Below are positions 54,278-62,629 of a stretch of DNA of 64,000 nt, piece after piece. The stretch is from Mangrovibacterium sp041596335 (GTDB taxonomy: Bacteria; Bacteroidota; Bacteroidia; Bacteroidales; Prolixibacteraceae). The notes below the pieces were generated by a model that had not been told where the DNA came from, did not search any database, and saw only the letters and a program-made list of their open reading frames with translations. The DNA lies in the NCBI RefSeq assembly GCF_041596335.1, contig NZ_JBFHIT010000013.1, positions 21,693 to 85,692 of the forward strand, written 5' to 3'. The number at the start of each line of letters is the position of its first letter. The stretch's first letter is position 1. A program made the translations under genes and the position numbers.

Positions 54278-54631
54278 ATGAAAAATTTATTTTTAAGCAT
54301 TCTGATGGTTTTTGCAGTAACTGTTGCAATGGCCGGTGAGAAAAAAGACAAAAACACAGCCGACGCGCAGCTAAATACACCAATTGAACTTAGCGGAACG
54401 GTGATCGACCAAACAACCAATGAGGCATTGGTGGGAGTAAAAGTTGCACTTGAAGGAACAGATATGGTTACTTATACCGATTTTGACGGCAGCTATTCGT
54501 TTGCAAACGTTAAAACAGGCACATACGATTTAACAGCATCCTATGTATCATACGACAAAACATGCCTGGAAAAGGTATCTGTTAACCCTGAAAAAAATCA
54601 GGTGACGATTAGCTTGAAATCTTCAAACTAA
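54278..54631 (+). CDS. Secreted stand-alone carboxypeptidase-regulatory-like domain protein
   Basis: A 117-residue protein: signal peptide (to about AMAG, residue 20), a charged linker, and one carboxypeptidase-regulatory-like beta-sandwich (about 37-115: ELSGTVIDQTTNEALVGVKV, then YTDFDGSYSFANVKTGTYDL). The domain is the same type as the N-terminal extension of the TonB receptor encoded upstream, but here it stands alone. It may act in the periplasm as a partner or competitor of receptor N-terminal domains; this is speculation. A clear Pho-box array and -7 element precede it and a strong terminator follows, so it is its own transcription unit, probably induced by phosphate starvation. Confidence 0.82.
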   Translation: MKNLFLSILMVFAVTVAMAGEKKDKNTADAQLNTPIELSGTVIDQTTNEALVGVKVALEGTDMVTYTDFDGSYSFANVKTGTYDLTASYVSYDKTCLEKVSVNPEKNQVTISLKSSN

Positions 54632-54663
54632 TTTTTGCAGGATTTCTATATACTTAAGATTGC

Positions 54664-54695
54664 AAACCGCTTCTGAGAGCAGAGGCGGTTTTTTC
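54664..54695 (+). terminator. Intrinsic terminator after the small Pho-controlled gene
   Basis: AACCGCTTCT pairs with AGAGGCGGTT across a short loop, followed by a run of T residues. Confidence 0.85.
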
Positions 54696-54757
54696 ATGTC
54701 GATATTTTACATAAGCGATTAATTTTTTGTCCCTTTGCGAAAACTTAATCTTAATTA

Positions 54758-54790
54758 TTTGTTAATTCAAATACATGTCGCTTAACTTTG
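54758..54790 (+). promoter_or_regulatory. Promoter of the MORN-repeat gene (TTTG, 21 bp, TAACTTTG)
   Basis: TTTG at 54758-54761 and a perfect -7 TAACTTTG at 54783-54790. Two pairs of half-site-like cores at 11-base steps overlap it: CTTAA/GTTAA at 54750/54761 and at 54781/54792. Confidence 0.5.
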
Positions 54791-54837
54791 TGTTAACATT
54801 AAAACAATTCAACCACATGATAAAGAAGGAGAATGCA

Positions 54838-55296
54838 ATGAAAAAGATCTTACTACTACTTGGACTATGCTGTGCAATGGCCTTGACAACATTGGCACAG
54901 AAAGTAACAGAGATAGACGGTGTCTACTATAAGAACTCAACCCCTTATAGCGGGCTTTATACCAGCACTTTTGACAGCGGGCAAACCAAGTTTACCGTAA
55001 CCCTGAAAAACGGCCTGAAAAACGGCGAAATGCGCGTTTATTTCGAGAATGGTAAACTGAATGAAATCCGTCACTATGCCGAAAACGAAATGGATGGAAT
55101 CTGGACTACCTACAACGAGCAGGAGGTTCAGGTTGGTTTAGCCAATTATAAAAATGGAAAGAAACATGGCGAATGGAAAGTATGGGACGACAACGGAAGC
55201 CTGATTTACGAAATGAACTATGTAGAAGGCGAAAAGTCGGGAACTTGGAAAAAATACAATAGCGAAGGAGAATTATTGAGCGAAAGAACGTTTTAA
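54838..55296 (+). CDS. Secreted MORN-repeat (YwqK-like) protein
   Basis: A 152-residue protein starting at ATG 54838 with a signal peptide (KKILLLLGLCCAMALTTLAQ, about 1-21); in-frame starts at 54775 and 54814 would place residues before the signal and overlap the promoter. Four or five MORN-like repeats follow with the period NG..NGEMRVYFENGKL, DGIWTTYNEQ, HGEWKVWDDNG and SGTWKKYNSEG. Such proteins are annotated as YwqK-type antitoxins in databases, but no toxin is adjacent, so that role is doubtful. A periplasmic or surface protein of unknown function is the safest call. Confidence 0.78.
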   Translation: MKKILLLLGLCCAMALTTLAQKVTEIDGVYYKNSTPYSGLYTSTFDSGQTKFTVTLKNGLKNGEMRVYFENGKLNEIRHYAENEMDGIWTTYNEQEVQVGLANYKNGKKHGEWKVWDDNGSLIYEMNYVEGEKSGTWKKYNSEGELLSERTF

Positions 55297-55320
55297 CATA
55301 GAAATCCGAGTTTAGGGAAT

Positions 55321-55354
55321 AAAAAAAAAGGAGCCGTTCGGCTCCTTTTTTTTG
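55321..55354. terminator. Bidirectional terminator between the MORN gene and the TetR gene
   Basis: GGAGCC-GTTC-GGCTCC with an A run before and a T run after, serving the convergent genes on both sides. Confidence 0.9.
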
Positions 55355-55356
55355 TC

Positions 55357-55965
55357 TTAGCTTCGTTTCATAATACCAAAGCAAAGTATTTTCAGAATAT
55401 TATCAACTCCTTTTTCGAGATTTGTCGTTCCGTATTCGCCTGCTGTAAGTGGCATTTCCAGCCCTTTAATCGCGGTAGTAATCCCGATCGCAGCCAATGT
55501 AAAATCATAAACCTCGAAGGTGTTTTTACGAACCCCTTCAATTAAAATTCGTTTGATCATCCGAATTTCTTCCTGATTGTATTTGTTCTTAATGTTATCA
55601 ATGAACTCAATTGCGGTGACATCGTTCTCCAGGGCATGATAAAAATTAGCCAGCCCGCGGAAAGTAGTCAGCTTGGTAAGAATGTATTCTCGAAGCTTTT
55701 CAACCGGATCCGTATTGCGCATCACCACTTTTTCCAATTCCCGCCTCAATACATCAACCTCCTTCAAAATAACAGCCTGAAACAAGTCCTCTTTACTGCT
55801 GAAATAATAGTAAAGCGAGCTCTTCCCCTTGCGTACCGCATTGGCAATATCGTCGAGGGTGGTCTTCTTGTAGCCATATTTACTAAATATTTCCTGAGCT
55901 ATTTTCAGAATATTCTCCCGGTTCGCGTCTCTCTTGTTGACACCGTTTTCAAGGTTCATCACCAT
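55357..55965 (-). CDS. TetR family transcriptional regulator
   Basis: A 202-residue regulator. The ATG at 55965 (MVMN) is chosen; an upstream in-frame TTG at 56028 would add about 21 residues. The N-terminal helix-turn-helix reads ILKIAQEIFSKYGYKKTTLDDIA then GKSSLYYYFSSKEDLF (about 15-62), diagnostic of TetR. The C-terminal ligand domain (DPVEKLREYILTKLTTF onward) resembles TetR proteins with fatty-acid or membrane-related ligands, but the ligand is unknown. It lies 75 bases downstream of rnr on the same strand and may be cotranscribed with it. Confidence 0.9.
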   Translation of the reverse strand: MVMNLENGVNKRDANRENILKIAQEIFSKYGYKKTTLDDIANAVRKGKSSLYYYFSSKEDLFQAVILKEVDVLRRELEKVVMRNTDPVEKLREYILTKLTTFRGLANFYHALENDVTAIEFIDNIKNKYNQEEIRMIKRILIEGVRKNTFEVYDFTLAAIGITTAIKGLEMPLTAGEYGTTNLEKGVDNILKILCFGIMKRS

Positions 55966-56040
55966 ATCGTAGAAATTCTTAATTTGAATCGCATAAAGAT
56001 AACTGAAATTTTCGAATGATTCCTGCAATTAATCTAACCC

Positions 56041-58194
56041 TTATTCCTTCGGTTTGGCAACCAGCTTAAAATCAAGCTGCTTTTTCTCAAGATTGGCCCT
56101 TACAATTTCGACCCATACCGATTCGCCTAGCTGGTAAGTGCGCTTACTGTGGTTGCCAACCAGACAATAGTTCTTTTCGTCAAAGGTGTAAAAATCATCA
56201 TCGAGTTCGCGCATTGGCACCATTCCTTCGCATTTGTTTTCCAACTCAACATACAAACCCCAGTCTGTAACACCTGAAATTACGCCCGGAAAAATCTGTC
56301 CGATCCGATCCTTCATAAATTCAACCTGCTTGTACTTAATTGAGCTTCGTTCTGCATTTGCGGCTCGGTTCTCCATATCGGACGAATGCTTACAATAGTC
56401 CTCATATTTCTGTGCATTGGCCGAGCGTCCACCATCAAGATATCGCTCGAGCAAACGATGCACCATCACATCCGGATATCTCCGGATTGGCGATGTGAAA
56501 TGACTGTAATACTCGAACCCTAAGCCGTAGTGACCAATATTTCGGGTAGAATATACAGCTTTTGCCATCGACCGAATGGCCAGAGTTTCCACCACATTCT
56601 GCTCACTTTTTCCCCGTACTTCATTCATCAACTCATTAATCGATGTTGAGATTGTTTTCGCTGAGGTCGTTTGTATGCCGTATCCAAATTTCTTGATAAA
56701 ATGGTTGAAATTATCCAATTTCTCGGGATCGGGTTTATCGTGAATCCGGTAAACAAAGGTCTTCTCTGCCTTGCCGCCTTTTATTTTCCCCACGTGTTCG
56801 GCCACGCGTTTATTCGCCAGCAACATGAATTCCTCGATGAGCTTATTACTATCCTTCGACTCTTTAAAGTAGACCGACAGGGGTTTTCCTTTTTCATCAA
56901 TTTCAAACTTCACCTCTACCCGTTCAAAAGCGATCGATCCTTCCTTAAATCGTTTGGCCCGTAGTTTCAAAGCCAAATCCTGCAGCGTCAGGACTTCTTC
57001 GTTCAAGTCTCCTTTGCCAGTCTCAATTATCTCCTGAGCCTCCTCGTAGCTGAATCGTCGGTTTGAGTGAATGACCGTGCGACCGAACCATTCTTTTAGA
57101 ACTTCACCATCGCCATTCAATTTAAAAACGGCCGAAAAACAAAGCTTATCTTCGTTGGGGCGAAGCGAACAAACACCATTCGACAGTCGTTCGGGCAACA
57201 TTGGAACCACCCGGTCGACAAGGTACACTGAGGTCGCCCGTGCATATGCTTCGTCATCCAATATGGTATTTGGCTTCACGTAGTGACTCACATCCGCAAT
57301 GTGAACACCAACCTCCCACAGATCATCTTTCAACTTCCGAACCGATAGGGCGTCGTCAAAATCTTTCGCGTCAGCAGGGTCAATCGTGAAAGTTGTCACA
57401 TCACGCATATCCCGTCGTTTTTCAATTTCCTCATCGGGTATCTCCAGCGGAATCCGTTCAGCAACTTTCAGCACATTCTCCGGGAATCGCAAAGGCAAAT
57501 CGTACTCAGCCAAAATCGCATGCATCTCAGTCTCATTATCGCCGGCATTACCGAGTACCTCAATCACTTCGCCGAACGGATTTTTTGCCCGGGCAGGCCA
57601 TTCGGTAATGCGGGCAACAGCTTTCTGCCCTCCAACCGCGCCATTTAGCTTTTCATTCGGAATAAACAAGTCGAACCCCACCTTTCCAACCGGAATCAGG
57701 AATGCGAAATTTCGCGAGCGTTCAATTGTACCGACAAAGGTTGTTTTTGCCCGCTCAATCACTTCAAGCACCTCTCCTTCAAGCTGATGCTTCTTGCGGC
57801 GGGCGTACAAGGTAACCCGAACTTTATCACCTTCCATGGCGTGATTCAGATTGCGCTGCGAAACCTGTACCGGTTGATCAATCTCTTCCGAAATAATCAA
57901 ACCAAATCCTTGTGGCTGAAGCTCAACCCGGCCACAAATTTGCCCACCTCCCGACTTCACTTTGAATTTGCCGCGAAAAACCTGCTCAATTGTGCCGTCT
58001 TCAGCCAGCTCGCTTAACACCACATGGATCAACCGTCGTATTTCGGGGTCCTTGACCCCCATTTCAGAGGCTAATTGCTTGTAGTTGAATGATTTTTGCG
58101 GATTCGCATGAAAGACAGTGAGTATCGCGTTTTTAAGATTTTTTTTGTTGAAAGTTGAAGACGTTCCATGACTCTTCTTTTTCTTTTTCTTCAT
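56041..58194 (-). CDS. rnr: Ribonuclease R (RNase II family exoribonuclease)
   Basis: A 717-residue 3'-5' exoribonuclease. The order seen is an N-terminal winged-helix region (about 20-85), cold-shock domains (about 88-240), the RNB catalytic domain (about 255-590) with TIDPADAKDFDDALSV carrying the active-site aspartates, and an S1 domain near the C-terminus (GVISGVTDWGLYVELE). It degrades structured RNA in the cytoplasm. The very basic start MKKKKKKSHG is common in this family. A terminator separates it from the upstream GH32-like gene. Confidence 0.95.
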   Translation of the reverse strand: MKKKKKKSHGTSSTFNKKNLKNAILTVFHANPQKSFNYKQLASEMGVKDPEIRRLIHVVLSELAEDGTIEQVFRGKFKVKSGGGQICGRVELQPQGFGLIISEEIDQPVQVSQRNLNHAMEGDKVRVTLYARRKKHQLEGEVLEVIERAKTTFVGTIERSRNFAFLIPVGKVGFDLFIPNEKLNGAVGGQKAVARITEWPARAKNPFGEVIEVLGNAGDNETEMHAILAEYDLPLRFPENVLKVAERIPLEIPDEEIEKRRDMRDVTTFTIDPADAKDFDDALSVRKLKDDLWEVGVHIADVSHYVKPNTILDDEAYARATSVYLVDRVVPMLPERLSNGVCSLRPNEDKLCFSAVFKLNGDGEVLKEWFGRTVIHSNRRFSYEEAQEIIETGKGDLNEEVLTLQDLALKLRAKRFKEGSIAFERVEVKFEIDEKGKPLSVYFKESKDSNKLIEEFMLLANKRVAEHVGKIKGGKAEKTFVYRIHDKPDPEKLDNFNHFIKKFGYGIQTTSAKTISTSINELMNEVRGKSEQNVVETLAIRSMAKAVYSTRNIGHYGLGFEYYSHFTSPIRRYPDVMVHRLLERYLDGGRSANAQKYEDYCKHSSDMENRAANAERSSIKYKQVEFMKDRIGQIFPGVISGVTDWGLYVELENKCEGMVPMRELDDDFYTFDEKNYCLVGNHSKRTYQLGESVWVEIVRANLEKKQLDFKLVAKPKE

Positions 58195-58244
58195 AGAAGG
58201 AAGTTGAATATTTTCGACTGAAGTTAAAACTATTTATAACGATA

Positions 58245-58276
58245 TAAAAAAGAGGAGGACAAATAATTGCCTCCTC
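58245..58276 (-). terminator. Intrinsic terminator of the GH32-like gene
   Basis: On the minus strand GAGGAGG pairs with CCTCCTC around an ATTATTTG-type loop, followed by six T residues. It lies between the GH32-like stop and the rnr start. Confidence 0.8.
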
Positions 58277-58334
58277 CAGCATTTCTTTCAAAAAAAGATA
58301 CGATCCGGCCGAAACCTAAAATACGCATCCAACG

Positions 58335-59786
58335 CTATTTTTTTTGAGGATAAATCGATCTCATGGGGTAAATATCCAGCTTTTCAATAAACAACTCCCC
58401 GCCTGTATTGTAAAGGATAAAATCGCGTGAGTCAATCGCCGGTGAAAATTGACCGGATAAAACCACTTTCCCGTCGTTCGCAAAAATTTCGATCGACGAT
58501 CGGTCAACGAGAATATCCAACTTAATTTTTCCATCTTCAGGCTCAAGCGGAGCTATCTTTCCAAGACATGAAATCTGATTCCGGGTTGCATCGAACCGGA
58601 TTTCGGTTCCATTGCCATCTTTGTCGCAACGAACCATAAAGCCGAAACTACTAAGGGTTTTAAGCTGGAAGGTTCCAACCAAACGGACACAATCTCCTTT
58701 CAAGCGTTTAATCGGGTTTTTATCCAATCCGGGAATAATATTCTTGTTTTCGATTGACATCGACTTTTCCTGCAGCTGTTCAACTTCCTTCACCGGTTGT
58801 TTCACCAACCGCACACCTTCCAAATACTTATGAAGCCCCATCTCAACCGGAATACTCATCTGTCCGGCAAAAGGCATTCCTTCAATAGCTGTAGTTCCTA
58901 GCGAAGCCATCTGAATTCGTCTCACACCGTCATTGCCGGGCACTTCCCAGCCGGACGATCCGCCAAAGCTTCCGTACTCATTCTTGAGCAGACTGGTTTC
59001 AACGGTAAAACTTTTGCCGTCAAAATCGCCAATGATGTATGAGCCAATTGAATCGGTGAGCACCCAACGCATATCGTCCGGACGACGATTTACGGGCAAC
59101 TGAAACATGTCAGGTCTACCTTGCGGGCCAACAATATGGCTCTCATAAGTCCAGTCAACTAAATTCGAAGAGGTATAAAACGAAAAGCCATCACCCACAT
59201 CGTTGTCCTTCGGATTGCGAGCCAAAATCATCACATAACTTTCTGCCGGCTCATACCAAATCACTCTTGGATCGCGGGTATACTCTCCGTCTAAAAAAGG
59301 AATGAGCGGATTGCCGGCGTACTTTTTCCAGTTTTTCCCGCCATCGGTACTGTAAGCCATTCGGATGCCACACTCAAAACTGGCGTAAAAGAGCACCAAC
59401 GTTTTGGAACCACCAATTTGTTTGCCCAGCAGATTCTGCCCATCAACAATGGCACTCCCGCTCCGAACGGTGCAACGATATAGATCCCGCGTGTCATTAT
59501 CCGGCTCCAATGCTACCGGAAGGATATCCCAGTGTAACAGATCCTTACTAACGGCATGTCCCATTTGTAAATAAACCGGCGAATTCTCAATCGGGCTATA
59601 TTCATAAAACAAGTGATAGACACTATCAACATATAAAGTTGCAGCCGGATGTCCTACCCAATTTTTGGGCGATGAAAAATGAAATTGAGGGCGATTTGCC
59701 TGATCAAAATCAACCTCAGGGTCTTGGCCATTGGAAAAAAAAGGCAGTAAATTTATAAGAAGAAGGGTGCAAAAGGATTTGAACAT
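58335..59786 (-). CDS. GH32-fold exported protein lacking the catalytic nucleophile and acid/base
   Basis: A 483-residue protein with signal peptide (to about SNGQ, residue 21), a five-bladed propeller of GH32 type (about 30-330) and a C-terminal beta-sandwich (about 345-480: DILVDRSSIEIFANDGKVVL is the GH32 C-terminal signature). Family pattern YHLFYEYSP, KDLLHWDILPVALEPD and EYTRDPRV (Arg171-Asp172-Pro173) are kept. But the nucleophile motif WMNDPNG is WVGHPAA here (His46 replaces Asp), and the acid/base motif WECPD is QGRPD (Gly223 replaces Glu). Hydrolysis by the normal mechanism is therefore unlikely. It could bind fructans or another glycan, or use a different chemistry. It is divergent from the metalloprotease gene, 87 bases apart. 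Confidence 0.85.
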   Translation of the reverse strand: MFKSFCTLLLINLLPFFSNGQDPEVDFDQANRPQFHFSSPKNWVGHPAATLYVDSVYHLFYEYSPIENSPVYLQMGHAVSKDLLHWDILPVALEPDNDTRDLYRCTVRSGSAIVDGQNLLGKQIGGSKTLVLFYASFECGIRMAYSTDGGKNWKKYAGNPLIPFLDGEYTRDPRVIWYEPAESYVMILARNPKDNDVGDGFSFYTSSNLVDWTYESHIVGPQGRPDMFQLPVNRRPDDMRWVLTDSIGSYIIGDFDGKSFTVETSLLKNEYGSFGGSSGWEVPGNDGVRRIQMASLGTTAIEGMPFAGQMSIPVEMGLHKYLEGVRLVKQPVKEVEQLQEKSMSIENKNIIPGLDKNPIKRLKGDCVRLVGTFQLKTLSSFGFMVRCDKDGNGTEIRFDATRNQISCLGKIAPLEPEDGKIKLDILVDRSSIEIFANDGKVVLSGQFSPAIDSRDFILYNTGGELFIEKLDIYPMRSIYPQKK

Positions 59787-59873
59787 GTCTACTATTTTCT
59801 AGGTTTCTGAGCAAAATAAGCAAAAAATTGTTATATAAATCGTAAATCGCATCCTTCAATTCGAGTGAACCTA

Positions 59874-62342
59874 ATGAAGCACATCTTTTCCACCATATTG
59901 ATCTTGACACTTTTTTTGTCTGCAGACGGAGAATCTGAAAATAAGCATCCACTTCAGCATGAACATCCTCCAATATGTCGTGCATCAAAAGAAGTTCACC
60001 GTCATTTCATTCCGCCACCAAATCGTTTTCAGCTTAAATCGGCGCAAACCACTGCAGCAACAATCAATGTGACTTATACCGGTTTCACCACTGAAGCGCA
60101 AACAGCTTTCGCCTACGCGGTAAATATTTGGGAGGGACTAATAAAATCACCCGTCACTATTAACATGAAGGCCAGCTGGTCGTCATTGGACGACAACATA
60201 CTTGGCAACTGCTCGCCGTCCGACTATCTCGAGAATTTTGATGGAGCTCCCCTTAACGATTATTACTACCCAATTGCACTGGCTGAAAAATTGGCCGGGA
60301 AGAAACTAAACGAGTCAACAGATCCCGACATCATTGCTCAGTTCAACAGTAATAATTCAAACTGGTATTTTGGGACCGATGGTAATACTCCCAGCGACAA
60401 GTACGACTTTGTATCGGTCGTATTGCACGAAATTGGCCATGGACTAGGATTTACAGGCTTGTGCTACGAAACAGCAGCCGAACTGGGTGCTTATGGCTGG
60501 ATCACCGACCACCCGGGAATTTTCGATGACTACATGATTAATTTTGACGGCCAACAACTAGTCGACCAGTCGTTGTTCCCTAACTTCTCCGCTGAGCTTT
60601 TCGATGAATTCGAATCGGGGTATTTAGAATTTCAAAGTGAATGGGCCTTGTCGCAGCTTAACGGCTCCTATCCACGACTATATGCGCCTCTTACTTACGA
60701 AGAAGGATCAAGTTTGTATCATTTGAACGAAAGTACCTATTCTCCAACAAACGCGAATTCACTAATGACTCCGGCCATTGGGTTGGGCGAGGCCATCCAC
60801 GATCCGGGGCCTGCAACACTGGCTATTTTCGAGGAAATGGGATGGGTTTACACCAGTATCAGCCACACTGAACTGACTGACACCGAAGACACCACCTCTC
60901 CTCTAACCGTTTTTGCCACAGTAGTTAGCGATGAAGGACTCGACAGCAGCACGGTGAAACTGATATATACTCTTGCCGATTTCAACGAAGCGGATACCAT
61001 CCTAATGAACTATACCGTATCGACTGATGAGTTTACAGCTCAATTACCCATTACGGGTGAAGGTGAAATTCGCTATTACCTCGCAGCATCCGATCTCACC
61101 GGACGGGTTTATCGCCTACCACGCCAGTCTCCCGACGATTATTTCAACGTGCTGGTGGGGCCAGATCAAACGCCGCCGACAATAACCCACGATCCGGTAA
61201 AAATACTGCTCGAAAGCGACCAAAACCTGCAATTGAGCGCACTGGCAACTGATAATATCGGTGTTGCCGAAGTGCAGGTAGAATATTCAGTCAATCAAAA
61301 CGCCGTTCAAAAAGCGAATCTGGATCTCATCGATGGCTCATATAGCACAACACTTAATTTTGCAGGTCTCACTGATGGTGACTCAATCCGCTACCGGCTA
61401 ATTGCAACCGATGCTTCAACGCAACAACTAAGCACAAACCTGCCAACTGCCGGGTATTTCAAGGTAACAGTTGAAGGTTTTTACTCCCCTGTAAACACCT
61501 ACAGCAACAATTTTAACGACAGCAGTAAAGACTTCATTTCAACCTCTTTTTACATCGGGCTGGAAAGTGGCTTCGACAACGGCGCTCTGCACAGCCCCCA
61601 TCCCTACTCCAGTCCCATGCAAAATAGTGGCTTCTTTAATTTCGTCAGCGTATTAAAGTACCCGATCATTCTCCAGGCCGATGGGATGCTATCGTTTAAC
61701 GAGGTAGTTCTGGTTGAACCCGGAGAAAATGGAGCTGTTTTTGGTGATGATAATTTCTGGGACTATGTGATTATTGAAGGCTCGCTTGATGGCGAAACCA
61801 ACTGGCTGCCCTTGGTCGACGGTTACGACTCCAACGCGAATGCCTCTTGGGAAACAACCTATAACTCACTGATCGTTGGCGACAACTCAACTGCTATTGG
61901 GCAAAAGGAACTATTCATCAACCGACAGATAAACCTCACCGGAAACGGCAATTTTAGTGCGGGGCAAACCATCTACATTCGCTTTCGCTTGTTCGCTGAT
62001 CCTTATGCAAATGGCTGGGGGTGGGCCATCGACGATTTAGTTATTCAGGACACTGAAACCGCTTCAAATCAAGCTGAAATTTCACCCGGCGAAATCCTGA
62101 TTTATCCAAATCCGGTGCGCGATATCCTTCAGATTGAAGGACACTTGAACCAGTCGCCGGGGCAAATTCAATTCTCAATTCGAAGTAGCACCGGCCAAAT
62201 CCTGTCCGAAAAAACAATTAATGGTCAGCAAGGGAATTTTAGTGAAACATTCGATTTCAGCACGCTCCCCACGGGCATCTACCTGCTTTTGTTGCAGTTT
62301 GAAAATGGCGGAGTTGCCTCGAGAAAAATCATTCGACAGTGA
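59874..62342 (+). CDS. Secreted zinc metalloprotease with T9SS C-terminal sorting domain
   Basis: An 822-residue protein starting at ATG 59874 (a GTG three codons upstream is possible). A signal peptide (about 1-20) and a propeptide-like stretch precede the catalytic domain with HEIGHGLGF at residues 185-193 and a Met-turn NSLMTPAIG (about 295). Ig-like repeats follow (TPPTITHDPVKI, DNIGVAEVQVEYS, about 430-530), then a jelly-roll-like region with WGWAIDDLVIQD (about 715-727), and the C-terminal type A sorting domain ILIYPNPVRDILQIEG ending in KIIRQ. It should be exported by Sec, then by the type IX system, and attached or released at the surface. The substrate is unknown. Confidence 0.88.
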   Translation: MKHIFSTILILTLFLSADGESENKHPLQHEHPPICRASKEVHRHFIPPPNRFQLKSAQTTAATINVTYTGFTTEAQTAFAYAVNIWEGLIKSPVTINMKASWSSLDDNILGNCSPSDYLENFDGAPLNDYYYPIALAEKLAGKKLNESTDPDIIAQFNSNNSNWYFGTDGNTPSDKYDFVSVVLHEIGHGLGFTGLCYETAAELGAYGWITDHPGIFDDYMINFDGQQLVDQSLFPNFSAELFDEFESGYLEFQSEWALSQLNGSYPRLYAPLTYEEGSSLYHLNESTYSPTNANSLMTPAIGLGEAIHDPGPATLAIFEEMGWVYTSISHTELTDTEDTTSPLTVFATVVSDEGLDSSTVKLIYTLADFNEADTILMNYTVSTDEFTAQLPITGEGEIRYYLAASDLTGRVYRLPRQSPDDYFNVLVGPDQTPPTITHDPVKILLESDQNLQLSALATDNIGVAEVQVEYSVNQNAVQKANLDLIDGSYSTTLNFAGLTDGDSIRYRLIATDASTQQLSTNLPTAGYFKVTVEGFYSPVNTYSNNFNDSSKDFISTSFYIGLESGFDNGALHSPHPYSSPMQNSGFFNFVSVLKYPIILQADGMLSFNEVVLVEPGENGAVFGDDNFWDYVIIEGSLDGETNWLPLVDGYDSNANASWETTYNSLIVGDNSTAIGQKELFINRQINLTGNGNFSAGQTIYIRFRLFADPYANGWGWAIDDLVIQDTETASNQAEISPGEILIYPNPVRDILQIEGHLNQSPGQIQFSIRSSTGQILSEKTINGQQGNFSETFDFSTLPTGIYLLLLQFENGGVASRKIIRQ

Positions 62343-62429
62343 ACCAAATTACCGACCTTAATGTTTTCATGCCGGAAGAACCTAAATTGAGAGCAAATTT
62401 TTAAAATTGAAAACAAAAAGAGGGATAAA

Positions 62430-62459
62430 TTTTGATTTTAAAATAAATCTCTATCTTTG
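62430..62459 (+). promoter_or_regulatory. Promoter of the aromatic biosynthesis operon (TTTTG, 17 bp, TATCTTTG)
   Basis: TTTTG at 62430-62434 and a perfect -7 element TATCTTTG at 62452-62459. Transcription would start near 62465, about 18 bases before the leader peptide ATG. Confidence 0.65.
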
Positions 62460-62482
62460 TCAGCAAATTAGAAAAAAACAAC

Positions 62483-62551
62483 ATGCTTTTAGCAAATACT
62501 TTTTATTACTGGTTTTATTATTTCACTTCAACAAACGGGGTCGAACAGTAA
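62483..62551 (+). CDS. Aromatic-rich leader peptide of the tyrA-DAHP synthase operon
   Basis: A 22-codon ORF (ATG 62483, TAA 62549-62551) encoding MLLANT, then FYYWFYYF, then TSTNGVEQ. Eight consecutive aromatic codons (62501-62524) cover Phe, Tyr and Trp, exactly what a ribosome-mediated attenuator sensing charged aromatic tRNAs would need. An intrinsic terminator follows 33 bases after its stop and the prephenate dehydrogenase gene after that. It is too short for ordinary gene calling. Confidence 0.85.
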   Translation: MLLANTFYYWFYYFTSTNGVEQ

Positions 62552-62584
62552 TTGTATTGTCAAAAAGCAGAGAATAAAAATACT

Positions 62585-62616
62585 AAAGGTCCCGAGTTAA
62601 TCGGGACCTTTTTTTT
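62585..62616 (+). terminator. Attenuator terminator before prephenate dehydrogenase
   Basis: AAAGGTCCCGA (62585-62595) pairs with TCGGGACCTTT (62601-62611), followed by T residues to 62616. The segment CGGGGTC (62536-62542), inside the leader ORF just 3' of the aromatic codons, can pair with GGTCCCG of the 5' arm (7 pairs, two of them G-U), giving a candidate antiterminator. Confidence 0.85.
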
Positions 62617-62629
62617 GAATCAAACTATC

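Noticed and set aside
54838..55296. YwqK-type antitoxin role for the MORN-repeat protein
   Set aside because: It has a signal peptide and no toxin gene is adjacent, so a toxin-antitoxin system is not supported.
62552..62629. Upstream start for prephenate dehydrogenase
   Set aside because: The extra residues are encoded by the attenuator region and the nucleotide-binding fold begins right at ATG 62630.
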